A stretch of DNA of 64,000 nt, taken from Thiomicrorhabdus sp. Kp2. GTDB lineage: Bacteria; Pseudomonadota; Gammaproteobacteria; Thiomicrospirales; Thiomicrospiraceae. The translations under genes were made by a program, and so were the position numbers. The notes beneath the pieces are model-generated. The model had not been told where the DNA came from. It did not search any database and saw only the letters and a list, made by a program, of their open reading frames with translations. Positions 54,244-62,124 of the stretch are shown one piece after another; position 1 is the stretch's first letter, and the number at the start of each line of letters is the position of its first letter. The stretch spans positions 1,426,001 through 1,490,000 of the forward strand of contig NZ_ARWI01000001.1 in the NCBI RefSeq assembly GCF_000478585.1. Direction: 5' to 3'.

Positions 54244-55353
54244 ATGGCACTTTTTTCACCACAACAACTCGCACAACACGCTTTTTGCCCGCACGATTAC
54301 GAGCAATTGGCCGAATATTATCTTGAAAAAGAGCTATTTGCTTATTTAAGTGGTGGCAGTGGTCAAGAACAGAGTTTGGCAGACAATCGCCAGGCCTTTC
54401 AAGAGATTCAACTCAACTCACGCCTACTCAATGACGTATCACACGGCAATAGCGAATTAACACTGCTTAATCAAACACTAGCCGCCCCAATTCTATTAGC
54501 GCCTGTGGCCTATCAAAACTTAGTTGACCCACAAGGTGAAATCGCCAGTGCTTCTGCCGCTAAAGCCTCTAATATTGGGTCGGTATTAAGCACGCTTTCT
54601 TCACAAACCTTAGAAGATGTGGCACAGGTTGCACCCGCTTGCAGAGTGTTTCAACTCTATTTGCAAGCGGATGATGCAACCAATTTAGACCTTATAAACC
54701 GTGCCGCACAAGCTGGTTATCAAGCCATTATGATTACCCTAGATACCTCGGTTCAGTCGGTTTCGCTCAAAGCACGCAGATTAGGGTTTGACCTTCACCA
54801 ACAAGTGGAAGCTGCTAACTTACGTGACTACAACCATAGTCCAACTCCTACAACTAACACTATTTTTAACGGACTCATGGCGCAAGCCCCCAATTGGCAA
54901 ACCTTTGGCAAATGGATAGAACAATCACCCCTGCCTGTTTGGGTAAAAGGCGTAATGCACCCAGACGATGCCAAACAGCTCAAAGAGATGGGTGTAACAG
55001 GCCTGGTAGTTTCTAATCACGGCGGGCGAGCTTTAGACAGTAGCCCAAGCCCTTTAAGAGTCTTACCCGCCATTCGCCAAGCCGTTGGCAACGATTTTAC
55101 CCTGCTAATGGACAGTGGCATTAGAGATGGCTATGACCTGTTTAAAGCCCTAGCTCTAGGCGCTAATGCCGTCATGCTTGGACGCTTACAAATTTATTCT
55201 TTAGCCGTAGGAGGTGCAGTCGGTGTCGCCCATATGCTTAAACTGATCATTGAAGAATTGCAGCTTTGCATGGCACTAACAGGCTGCAGTAACCTGGCTG
55301 AAATTACTGTTAATAAACTCTTCAACCCACCTTCCAAAATGTGTGCACTCTAG
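54244..55353 (+). CDS. FMN-dependent alpha-hydroxy-acid dehydrogenase/oxidase
   Basis: A TIM-barrel flavoenzyme of about 369 residues. The active-site segment VVSNHGGRALD with catalytic His, the MDSGIRDGYDLFKALALGA phosphate-binding segment and VKGV lysine fit the lactate dehydrogenase/glycolate oxidase family (LldD-like). I prefer ATG 54244 (MALFSPQQ), with GAGAG about 8 bases upstream; the frame is open from an ATG at 54211. Genes of this type recur beside Fiu-like receptors and YbiX; the substrate in iron uptake is not established. Confidence 0.9.
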   Translation: MALFSPQQLAQHAFCPHDYEQLAEYYLEKELFAYLSGGSGQEQSLADNRQAFQEIQLNSRLLNDVSHGNSELTLLNQTLAAPILLAPVAYQNLVDPQGEIASASAAKASNIGSVLSTLSSQTLEDVAQVAPACRVFQLYLQADDATNLDLINRAAQAGYQAIMITLDTSVQSVSLKARRLGFDLHQQVEAANLRDYNHSPTPTTNTIFNGLMAQAPNWQTFGKWIEQSPLPVWVKGVMHPDDAKQLKEMGVTGLVVSNHGGRALDSSPSPLRVLPAIRQAVGNDFTLLMDSGIRDGYDLFKALALGANAVMLGRLQIYSLAVGGAVGVAHMLKLIIEELQLCMALTGCSNLAEITVNKLFNPPSKMCAL

Positions 55354-55362
55354 GAGATAACT

Positions 55363-56052
55363 ATGTTTACCATTATAGAAAACGTTTTAAGCAAAAAAGA
55401 AGTGGCCGAGTTTCTTAACCAAATGCAACAAGCGGTGTGGATTGAAGGCATCAAAACAGCTGGTAATTTAGCTAAAAACGTAAAACAAAATTTACAGCTA
55501 GATGATCAACAAGAGGTTACTAAAACCCTTAGTCAAACCATTGAAAAACGCCTAATGCAAACCCCGAGCTTTATATCAAAAGCGTTGCCCAATGTCTTCT
55601 ATCCACCAAAGTTCAACCTCTACCAAGATGGTGGTTTTTACGGTGCTCATATTGATAGTGCCGTGCTTACCCACCCATACACAGGTCAATCCATAAGAGC
55701 CGACCTATCCGCCACCCTGTTTTTAAATGAACCAGACAGCTATGAAGGCGGTGAACTGCAAATTGACACAGGCATGGGTGTACAAGAAATAAAACTGCAA
55801 GCAGGCGATATGATTTTGTACTCATCAGGCGCGCTACACCAAGTGCTACCCGTTACCTCTGGGCAAAGAATCGCCTCGTTTATGTGGGTACAAAGCCTAA
55901 TTAAAAGTGATGAACAACGCACCCTGCTTAATCAACTAGATGAATCCATACAAGGTCTAAGAAAGCACTTTGGTGTGCAATCACAACACCCTGAACTCCT
56001 GCAACTCTCCGAACTCTATCACAACCTTTTAAGACTATGGAGCGAGCCTTAA
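55363..56052 (+). CDS. PKHD-type Fe(II)/2-oxoglutarate dioxygenase (YbiX/PiuC-like)
   Basis: A 229-residue protein with the iron triad H96-x-D98 (GAHIDSA) and H159 (GALHQVLPV), and R169 (GQRIASF) for 2-oxoglutarate. Length and motifs match the PKHD-type hydroxylase YbiX/PiuC, iron-regulated partners of catecholate receptors. A strong ribosome binding site AGGAG precedes the ATG, 10 bp after the preceding gene, so the two are co-transcribed. The physiological substrate is unknown in the family. Confidence 0.93.
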   Translation: MFTIIENVLSKKEVAEFLNQMQQAVWIEGIKTAGNLAKNVKQNLQLDDQQEVTKTLSQTIEKRLMQTPSFISKALPNVFYPPKFNLYQDGGFYGAHIDSAVLTHPYTGQSIRADLSATLFLNEPDSYEGGELQIDTGMGVQEIKLQAGDMILYSSGALHQVLPVTSGQRIASFMWVQSLIKSDEQRTLLNQLDESIQGLRKHFGVQSQHPELLQLSELYHNLLRLWSEP

Positions 56053-56098
56053 ACAGATTGAAAATCTCTTACAAAAACCAACCTAAAGTATAAAACAA

Positions 56099-56182
56099 AG
56101 AGATTATAAGAGAGTCACTGGCATTCACCCGCTCAAACCAAAGTCACCTTTGGAGGGTGTCAGTGGCTCTCTTATAATCTCT
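56099..56182. terminator. 84-nt near-perfect inverted repeat after the iron cluster
   Basis: Outer arms of 22 bp (56099-56120 and 56161-56182, starting AGAGATTATAAGAGAGTCAC) pair fully if one U-G wobble is allowed. Inner segments continue pairing (CACCC/GGGTG and CCAAAG/CTTTGG). It is 47 bp after the last gene of the iron cluster. It may be a terminator/stability hairpin or a small palindromic mobile repeat; no target duplication is evident. Confidence 0.7.
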
Positions 56183-56320
56183 AATACTAACAAATCACAA
56201 TACCTTTTAAATCCAATTCTTAAACTTATAAAACCTAGAACATCTAGGCTAAAAACCCTAAAATAATCCCATCAAAATAACACAACTTATATACCCAAAT
56301 TGCAAACATATTCTAATTAG

Positions 56321-56617
56321 GTGATTACAGTGATCTTAAATATCAATAAAAAACAATACCGCAAACTGGTAGAACTATTAGCCATTGCGCAAACCGAAGT
56401 AGAAACGTTTGTTGAACATGACCTATTAGAAGAAAGCGAACACGAAGAATACCAACAAGTACTGCATTCTATTTTTAAACACAGCGCCAAAATGGACTGC
56501 GAAGATGCCATTGAATACGACTCAAAGCAGAAAGAATGGCATGTTACAGAACCTCTTTTCAATACTGGTTTGATCAAAAATACGCCGTTGAAATGGCATT
56601 ATTTAAAGAACATTTAA
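56321..56617 (+). pseudogene. 5' part of a frameshifted pRiA4b ORF-3-like gene
   Basis: The frame opens at GTG 56321; GTG 56330 has AGGTGA at better ribosome-binding spacing. It encodes an acidic, helical N-terminus (INKKQYRKLVELLAIAQTEV) and leaves frame after EWHVTEPLF. Adding one T to the TTTT run near 56556-56559 joins it to the next frame as EPLFQYWFDQKYAVEM, giving about 409 residues in one protein. The real frame after this point is therefore that of the following entry. Confidence 0.65.
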
Positions 56618-57549
56618 GCTACTTTATGGCACAAAAGCAGGCCTATCTAAAACATTACACTCCCAATAAATTGCCCGACGAAAGTGCTGTTATGAAAACA
56701 ACCTTTAAGCTCGCTGATGACAACCAAGCCCTCATAGAAACACACGGCCTTGCACTGCTTGAATGGACAACTCCCTCAAAACTCCAAAAACAATACCCAT
56801 CCCTTGATACCGAAGAATTTTACCTGGCACAAGCATTAAGTCTAAACCCGCAAGCACAGCTTATTGAAGAAATATTCAACTCTGAAGAGTTTGATATTGA
56901 AGAAATTTTAAAAGAAAGTGGCCAGCCATTAGACCTTGAAAACACCCCAAAAAAACAAACCAAAAATAACAATGTAATCGACTTTCCAACAAACAACCAA
57001 ACACCTGCTGAACTTAAAACCTTACAACTTAAAATTCAATTAAAAGGCTCAAAACCACCCATTTGGCGACGTATAGAAACACCAAACAACCTCAATCTTT
57101 ATCAACTACACCTCATTATTCAAGACCTCTTTGGCCTCCTAGATTATCACCTACACGAATTCAGCCAAGGTCACGATATTATTGATGAAGATTTAGAACA
57201 ACAAATCACACTTCAACAAATCTTAGAACCGATTGACGAGTTAGACTATGCCTATGACTTTGGTGACGGCTGGGAATTTACAATAACGTTAGAGCAAACT
57301 AAAGAATACCAAGCTTCAAAATTCAAAGACACCAAAGCCATTTGCATTACTGGAAAACGTGGCGCAATAATAGAAGACATTGGTGGCATACCTGTATTAA
57401 ACGAACTTGCTAGAAATCTAAAAAATGGCCAAAGCATACCAGAACATCTCAGCGAATTTTTTAACGAGCACGAACTAAAATTCACGCTCGAAGAATTTAA
57501 TAAAACACAATTAAATACCGATCTAAAAAAACTCACCCAGGCCTGGTAA
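56536..57549 (+). pseudogene. pRiA4b ORF-3-like domain protein, 3' part of a frameshifted gene
   Basis: A frame of 337 residues whose first dozen residues (MACYRTS) are out-of-frame sequence of the upstream part; genuine sequence begins at QYWFDQKYAVEM. The C-terminal 170 residues match the plasmid pRiA4b ORF-3-like fold: LKIQLKGSKPPIWRRIETP, LHLIIQDLFG, then DYAYDFGDGWEF. Function of this family is unknown; it occurs often on mobile DNA. It is separated from its N-terminus by a one-base contraction of a T run, which may be real or a sequencing error. It ends QAW with a CAGGCCTGG copy across the last codons. Confidence 0.75.
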
Positions 57550-57566
57550 ACTCAAAAACAAAACCC

Positions 57567-57587
57567 CGCACCCGTGATGGGTGCGAC
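57567..57587 (+). repeat. Orphan 21-nt CRISPR-repeat fragment
   Basis: CGCACCCGTGATGGGTGCGA plus C is identical to the last 21 nt of the 32-nt CRISPR repeat and lies 905 bp outside the array. Identity with repeat 3 plus its spacer even runs on for 7 more bases (TATTTTG). The 5' repeat third (GTTTCAATCCA) is not conserved. As RNA it forms a 7-bp stem followed by a U-rich stretch, so it may have been kept as a terminator for the gene that ends at 57549. Confidence 0.75.
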
Positions 57588-57664
57588 TATTTTGCTTTTA
57601 TCATTCCTGGCATGCCTTTTGGCCAACTTAATTTTGTGCACAAAGAGTAATTTAAAATTAACTC

Positions 57665-57692
57665 TGTCATTGCGAACGCAGTGAAGCAATCC
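57665..57692. repeat. Short dispersed repeat fragment (GTCATTGCGA type)
   Basis: TGTCATTGCGAACGCAGTGA followed by AGCAATCC resembles a short intergenic repeat found in many unrelated bacterial genomes (GTCATTGCGAGC...AAGCAATCC). One copy is seen here, in the gap before the toxin-antitoxin pair, marking a tolerant, recombination-prone spot. Confidence 0.5.
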
Positions 57693-57746
57693 ACCACAGA
57701 AACCGCAATGTTTACCGAAAGTGGATCATATCTTGTACTGAATATT

Positions 57747-58028
57747 TTAAGCCGCTACCGTCATGTCTACGTGTAATGCCCGCATGACTCGAGCAATAGT
57801 GTCCCACTTTGGTTGAACTTTACCGCTGAAAGTTTTATACAGGCTTTCACGGTTTAAACCCGTTGCCTTTGATACCTCACTTATTCCATGGTGTTTTGCC
57901 AAGTGACCAAGCGCATTAACGAATACATTAGGGTCTTCATCACGAAAACACTCTTCTAGATAGGCATTGATTTCTTCCTGGGTTTCAAAGTAATCAAATG
58001 GATTAAATGCTTTTATTTTTTCTGCCAT
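57747..58028 (-). CDS. HigA-type antitoxin (putative addiction module antidote)
   Basis: A 93-residue protein with a C-terminal HTH (ISEVSKATGLNRESLYKTFSG) characteristic of the addiction module antidote family that pairs with RelE-superfamily killer proteins. The N-terminus (FNPFDYFETQEEINAYLEE) is typical for toxin binding. It starts 3 bp after the toxin stop. It would neutralise the toxin and repress the operon. Confidence 0.9.
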   Translation of the reverse strand: MAEKIKAFNPFDYFETQEEINAYLEECFRDEDPNVFVNALGHLAKHHGISEVSKATGLNRESLYKTFSGKVQPKWDTIARVMRALHVDMTVAA

Positions 58029-58031
58029 GAG

Positions 58032-58340
58032 CTACTCTCCAATTTTTTGCAAGATTTGTTTTGCTTTGGCTATATCTTCTTGTTGCTGCTTTTTATTACT
58101 TTTGATACCACCGTTCAAAAGTAATAAAACAGTTTCACCACGAACGGTGTAATAAATTCGATAGCCTTTTCCTATGAAAATACGCATTTCACTAACTCCC
58201 TCTCCAACAGGCTCAGAATCTCCAAAATTCCCTTGTTCTGCTCTTGCAATTCGCATGGCGATGGCTCTTACAGCTTGTCGGTCTTTTTGTTTAGAAAGCC
58301 ATTTATCAAAAGTGCTGGTTGTTAGGATTTTGTATTTCAT
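58032..58340 (-). CDS. HigB/RelE-superfamily toxin (addiction module killer protein)
   Basis: A 102-residue basic protein with the killer-protein pattern FDKWLSKQKDRQAVRAIAMRI, VGEGVSEMRIFIGKGYRIYY and LLLLNGGIKSNKKQQQEDIAKAK. It is expected to be a ribosome-dependent mRNA interferase. The toxin-first order is usual for HigBA-like modules. It stands 151 bp from the leader-distal end of the CRISPR array, and looks intact. Confidence 0.9.
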   Translation of the reverse strand: MKYKILTTSTFDKWLSKQKDRQAVRAIAMRIARAEQGNFGDSEPVGEGVSEMRIFIGKGYRIYYTVRGETVLLLLNGGIKSNKKQQQEDIAKAKQILQKIGE

Positions 58341-58491
58341 GTGTAAATTGTAGCCTACAGGCTACTTAAAAGCTATCAAATATTGAAACTCTTAAAGAAG
58401 ATGCTTCATTTAAGAATTAATTAAGTGGAAAATTTAACACTCGTAGACGGTGGTTTTTGGACTGCAATACACAGCCTGTGCGGTAGGTAAT

Positions 58492-59972
58492 ATTTCAATC
58501 CACGCACCCGTGATGGGTGCGACTGTAATCGCCTGTTTCTTGCTTCTCATGCTGCTTGTTTCAATCCACGCACCCGTGATGGGTGCGACAAGCAAGCGCG
58601 CTTTGATTTTCGGTTAATGCTTGTTTCAATCCACGCACCCGTGATGGGTGCGACTATTTTGAATCAGGTCAAAAAACATTCTTGCGTGTTTCAATCCACG
58701 CACCCGTGATGGGTGCGACCCAGCCGCTTTTTTCAACACTCTCTAAAACCTGTGTTTCAATCCACGCACCCGTGATGGGTGCGACACAGGAGACCTACCC
58801 CTGCCCGCCTTTAGACTAGTTTCAATCCACGCACCCGTGATGGGTGCGACAAAACCACAATTAACGGTGATACCACGGTAAATGGTTTCAATCCACGCAC
58901 CCGTGATGGGTGCGACTAATGCATCATTAATAAATAGCGGTGTTTTAGTCGTTTCAATCCACGCACCCGTGATGGGTGCGACACAGGTCTAGACCCTGTC
59001 TGGGATGATGTAATTGTTTCAATCCACGCACCCGTGATGGGTGCGACCGCTCAATTTATGCCAGACGAACAACAAGAAGCAGGTTTCAATCCACGCACCC
59101 GTGATGGGTGCGACTATCTAACGGGCACAAATTACCGATTAACTCAAGTGTTTCAATCCACGCACCCGTGATGGGTGCGACCTTAATACTTATTCATCCA
59201 GCCAATGAAGTTGATGTTTCAATCCACGCACCCGTGATGGGTGCGACTACAGGCAAGCGTTTGGCACGATGATTTATTACGAGTTTCAATCCACGCACCC
59301 GTGATGGGTGCGACGCTTACGCCAGAGCAATACAAAGCTTTGGAGCCTGTTTCAATCCACGCACCCGTGATGGGTGCGACTTCCTGTTAGTAATGAGTTA
59401 TATGAGCAGGTTTTAGTTTCAATCCACGCACCCGTGATGGGTGCGACAGGCTTAACGCTAGAACAAGCAGAGCAAGCTATGTTTCAATCCACGCACCCGT
59501 GATGGGTGCGACCTCCAAATGCAAGCGAGGATAACCCAAATTTGCAGTTTCAATCCACGCACCCGTGATGGGTGCGACGTGAATGAATCGTGACATCTTG
59601 CTTTGATTTAAGTTTCAATCCACGCACCCGTGATGGGTGCGACTCATACACACCACCACCAAGACAACAAGAGCGAGTTTCAATCCACGCACCCGTGATG
59701 GGTGCGACGGAGAAAATCAAATGTCTAATTCATTCGTTATAAGTTTCAATCCACGCACCCGTGATGGGTGCGACTCTAACATTCTACAACGTAGATTTAC
59801 AGGGATGGGTTTCAATCCACGCACCCGTGATGGGTGCGACTTCATTATTATTTCATTCCGTACAGTTAGTGTAAGTTTCAATCCACGCACCCGTGATGGG
59901 TGCGACTTCCACTGGCTAACCGTTGCATCACCTATAAACTGTTTCAATCCACGCACCCGTGATGGGTGCGAC
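58492..59972 (-). CRISPR. Type I-C CRISPR array, 23 repeats and 22 spacers
   Basis: The 32-nt repeat, read on the plus strand, begins GTTTCAATCCACGCACCCGT and ends GATGGGTGCGAC. Spacers are 33-35 nt. All repeats look identical except the first (58492-58523), which starts with A instead of G. Read on the minus strand the repeat begins GTCGCACCCATCACGGGTGC and ends GGATTGAAAC, the usual type I-C form, so transcription runs toward lower coordinates, the same strand as the cas genes. The mutated repeat at 58492 is then the oldest, leader-distal end. Several spacers read as open protein-coding segments, as expected for phage gene fragments. Confidence 0.97.
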
Positions 59973-60168
59973 TGCCTATTAATCAAACTCAGCAAACTAA
60001 GGTAGTTTAGGTGGGAATTCGCTAAGGTTCATAAATAGACTTGTAAATTATAAATTAATTTAATTTGGTTTTTAAGGAGGTTGATTATTCATTGGCTTCG
60101 TCAATCGCTAAGGTTCCATGTTTTTAAAGAGCACTAATGGTTAGCGATTCACTGTAATTGTATTCATT
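59973..60168 (-). promoter_or_regulatory. CRISPR leader
   Basis: 196 bp of AT-rich sequence between the newest repeat and the XRE gene. Two exact direct repeats CGCTAAGGTTC (60020-60030 and 60106-60116) and a related inverted GGTTAGCG (60139-60146) stand 86 and about 30 bp apart. Such motifs may be promoter or spacer-integration signals. Placement as leader follows from array orientation. Confidence 0.7.
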
Positions 60169-60450
60169 TTATGAATATTGTAATTGAATTTTAAACCCAC
60201 ACGCATGGGCATATTTTTTTAGGGTTTTCCAACCAGGATTGCTGGTTCCTTTTTCTAACCGACTAATATTGCTTTTTTGTGTACCCATTTTTTTGGCTAT
60301 TTCTTCTTGAGTAAGACCCGATTTTTCTCTCATATCTATTAATACACGAATAAATTGAAACTCCTCTTCAAGCGCATCATATTCATTTTTGAAATCATCC
60401 TGTTGTAATAACTCTTTTTTGAAATCACTTAGGCTTGTCATTTTCATCAT
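60169..60450 (-). CDS. XRE-family HTH antitoxin
   Basis: A 93-residue protein with a C-terminal HTH_3 domain (RVLIDMREKSGLTQEEIAKKM, then ISRLEKGTSNP). It resembles HigA-type antitoxins that accompany Gp49-like/RelE toxins. Three closely spaced in-frame ATGs exist (60450, 60447 and 60441). Its start overlaps the 3' end of the restored toxin frame. It lies between cas2 and the CRISPR leader, an unusual place for a gene. The protein itself looks intact. Confidence 0.88.
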   Translation of the reverse strand: MMKMTSLSDFKKELLQQDDFKNEYDALEEEFQFIRVLIDMREKSGLTQEEIAKKMGTQKSNISRLEKGTSNPGWKTLKKYAHACGFKIQLQYS

Positions 60451-60762
60451 TAAGTTCCTTTTGGCGTTTTTTTGCTAAATCTAAAATGCTTTTTGGTGTT
60501 TTATCCGTTTTTTCACAAATGCACACAGCACAATAATGGTTTGCTGTTGTTGATAGCAAAATAAGCTTCTACCAATCCCTTCTGGGGCTTTTGCTCGCAC
60601 TTCAAAAAGTTTGTTACCTAGCGGTTTGGTATGTGGTTCGCCTAATTTTGGCCCTTTGGCTTCAACTAACTCTAGTAATTTAATCATTCTTGCTGCGATG
60701 CCAGTTGGCATATCAGAAATGTCTTGCTCAACACCAGGGTAAAACTTTACTGTCCAATTCAG
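60425..60762 (-). pseudogene. Decayed RelE/Gp49-like toxin between cas2 and the CRISPR leader
   Basis: The readable frame (60481-60711 from an internal ATG) shows the Gp49-like toxin pattern: MIKLLELVEAKGPKLGEPHT, KPLGNKLFEVR and TIIVLCAFVKK. In-frame sequence upstream (LNWTVKFYPGVEQDISDMP) clearly belongs to the same family, but no ATG, GTG or TTG precedes it. After CAFVKK the frame runs into RIKHQKAF and stops; one extra A in the six-A run at about 60507-60512 would instead give KKTDKTPKSILDLAKKR, the normal toxin C-terminus, ending at 60425. So the start is lost and the 3' end frameshifted while the antitoxin survives. Confidence 0.75.
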
Positions 60763-60774
60763 TTTGCCAACCTT

Positions 60775-60792
60775 GTTATCATATATGATAAC
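60775..60792. promoter_or_regulatory. 18-bp perfect palindrome upstream of the second TA pair
   Basis: GTTATCATATATGATAAC is fully self-complementary and sits between the cas2 stop (60794) and the toxin remnant. It is a likely autoregulatory operator for the XRE antitoxin, overlapping the TA promoter. Confidence 0.65.
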
Positions 60793-60793
60793 T

Positions 60794-61087
60794 TTATAAA
60801 ATTAAAGTATCTTGAAAAAGATCTAATGATTTTTTGGCTCCAAAGTGTTCTACTTTATTTCGCCATTTAGCACCTAGCATATAAAACCGCAGGCTATCAG
60901 TTTCTTCATTATAGGTTGCCAATAACTTTGCCTTAAGATTTACCCATTGAGCAGGTTCAACTTCACATTCAAATACAGAATATTGAACTCTTACACCATG
61001 GTCTAGACAAGCTTTAGCTATATGCCTTAGCCGCCTTTGACCTCCTGGATCATCAAATGATATGTCATAGGTAATTAGTACCATCAT
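60794..61087 (-). CDS. cas2: Cas2 (type I-C)
   Basis: The 97-residue protein has the ferredoxin-like Cas2 start MMVLITYDISFDDPGGQRRLR with conserved Asp8, and the basic helix RLRHIAKACLDHGVRVQYSVFEC. It forms the spacer-integration complex with Cas1. It starts 12 bp after the cas1 stop and is the last cas gene of the operon; a TA pair rather than the leader follows it directly. Confidence 0.97.
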   Translation of the reverse strand: MMVLITYDISFDDPGGQRRLRHIAKACLDHGVRVQYSVFECEVEPAQWVNLKAKLLATYNEETDSLRFYMLGAKWRNKVEHFGAKKSLDLFQDTLIL

Positions 61088-61098
61088 AATGCTTTACC

Positions 61099-62124
61099 CT
61101 ATCTTGGAACAAACGGAGGATATTCCGCCAAATCACCACGAATATGCCTTGCTAATAATAGTGCCTGAATATGAGGTAACAAACCAATGGGGACTTGTTC
61201 TTTTAAATAGGGGTGCATAATGGTTTCTTGTTTGCGATTTTGTAAGGCAACCAAAACCGTTTTGCGTGCGTCATCGGTTAACTTAACCGCACCGCTGGCT
61301 TCTTTTATAAAATCCTTGGCTTTTAACTGTTTTCGATTAATCAAACTAAGCACTAATCGATCAACTAACCATGCACGAAATTCTTCTAATATATCTTGTG
61401 CCAAACTGTCTCTACCAGGCCTGTCTAAATGCATAAACCCAACTTGAGGGTCTAGCCCAACACCTTGCAAAGCGGCCGAAATATCGTTACCAATCACGCT
61501 ATATAAAAAAGATAACAGTGCATTTATAGGGTCTAAAGGCGGACGACGAGAACGTTTGTTAAATAAAAAATCTTTTTTTACACCAGGTAACAATAGTTCA
61601 TTAAATACACCAAAATAAAACGAGGCCACTTCGCCTTCAATCCCACTAATAGAATCGAGCGTTTGTGCCGTTTTTAAACGATTTAGAGCTGATGAAATTT
61701 GAATAATCGCTTGCTTTACTTTGTTATTTTCACCGTAATTGCGTTGATGACGATAGAGTACGGAGCGGGAATTACTGATTTTTGCTGCAATTACATTGCG
61801 GGCAATGGGTTCTGGACTAATTTCTGCCACTTTGAACTGCGCTTTTCTTAAAAGTACATTGCCTGTTTGTTTACCTTGTAAACGACCTAAAAAACGACCG
61901 TATTCCGTAAAAAAAGCCAAATGCACAGAGTTTTCACCGCAAAAACCCATTAAAAATGGCGATACCATCACATTACCAAAACAATAAATCGCTTGAATCG
62001 CATGAATGGGCACTTGCATGGCTTTTTGTTTTTCAACTTCAATCACCAATGTTTCGCGCTCTTTATGTAAATACGAACCTTGCTTAGTAATATAAAGACT
62101 ATTCTGCAATTTTTTCATTAGCAC
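61099..62124 (-). CDS. cas1: Cas1 integrase (type I-C)
   Basis: A 341-residue protein of normal Cas1 length. Metal-binding residues are visible in GIEGEVASFYFG (Glu), GFMHLDRPGRDSLAQDI (His) and EEFRAW (acidic). It integrates new spacers together with Cas2, with Cas4 trimming prespacers. The frame overlaps cas4 by 26 bp; the in-frame ATG at 62118 (MKKLQNSLYIT) is an alternative start. A CAGGCCTG copy lies in the DRPGRDS codons. Confidence 0.97.
   Translation of the reverse strand: MLMKKLQNSLYITKQGSYLHKERETLVIEVEKQKAMQVPIHAIQAIYCFGNVMVSPFLMGFCGENSVHLAFFTEYGRFLGRLQGKQTGNVLLRKAQFKVAEISPEPIARNVIAAKISNSRSVLYRHQRNYGENNKVKQAIIQISSALNRLKTAQTLDSISGIEGEVASFYFGVFNELLLPGVKKDFLFNKRSRRPPLDPINALLSFLYSVIGNDISAALQGVGLDPQVGFMHLDRPGRDSLAQDILEEFRAWLVDRLVLSLINRKQLKAKDFIKEASGAVKLTDDARKTVLVALQNRKQETIMHPYLKEQVPIGLLPHIQALLLARHIRGDLAEYPPFVPR

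Noticed and set aside
58524-59940. Self-targeting spacers
   Set aside because: By eye no spacer matched other parts of this window; the 7-nt identity of spacer 3 with the sequence after the orphan repeat is too short to be a protospacer.
59637-60005. A 122-codon ORF across the end of the CRISPR array
   Set aside because: It translates the repeat itself again and again (FNPRTRDGCD) and the spacers; the opposite-strand ORF does the same. Not a gene.
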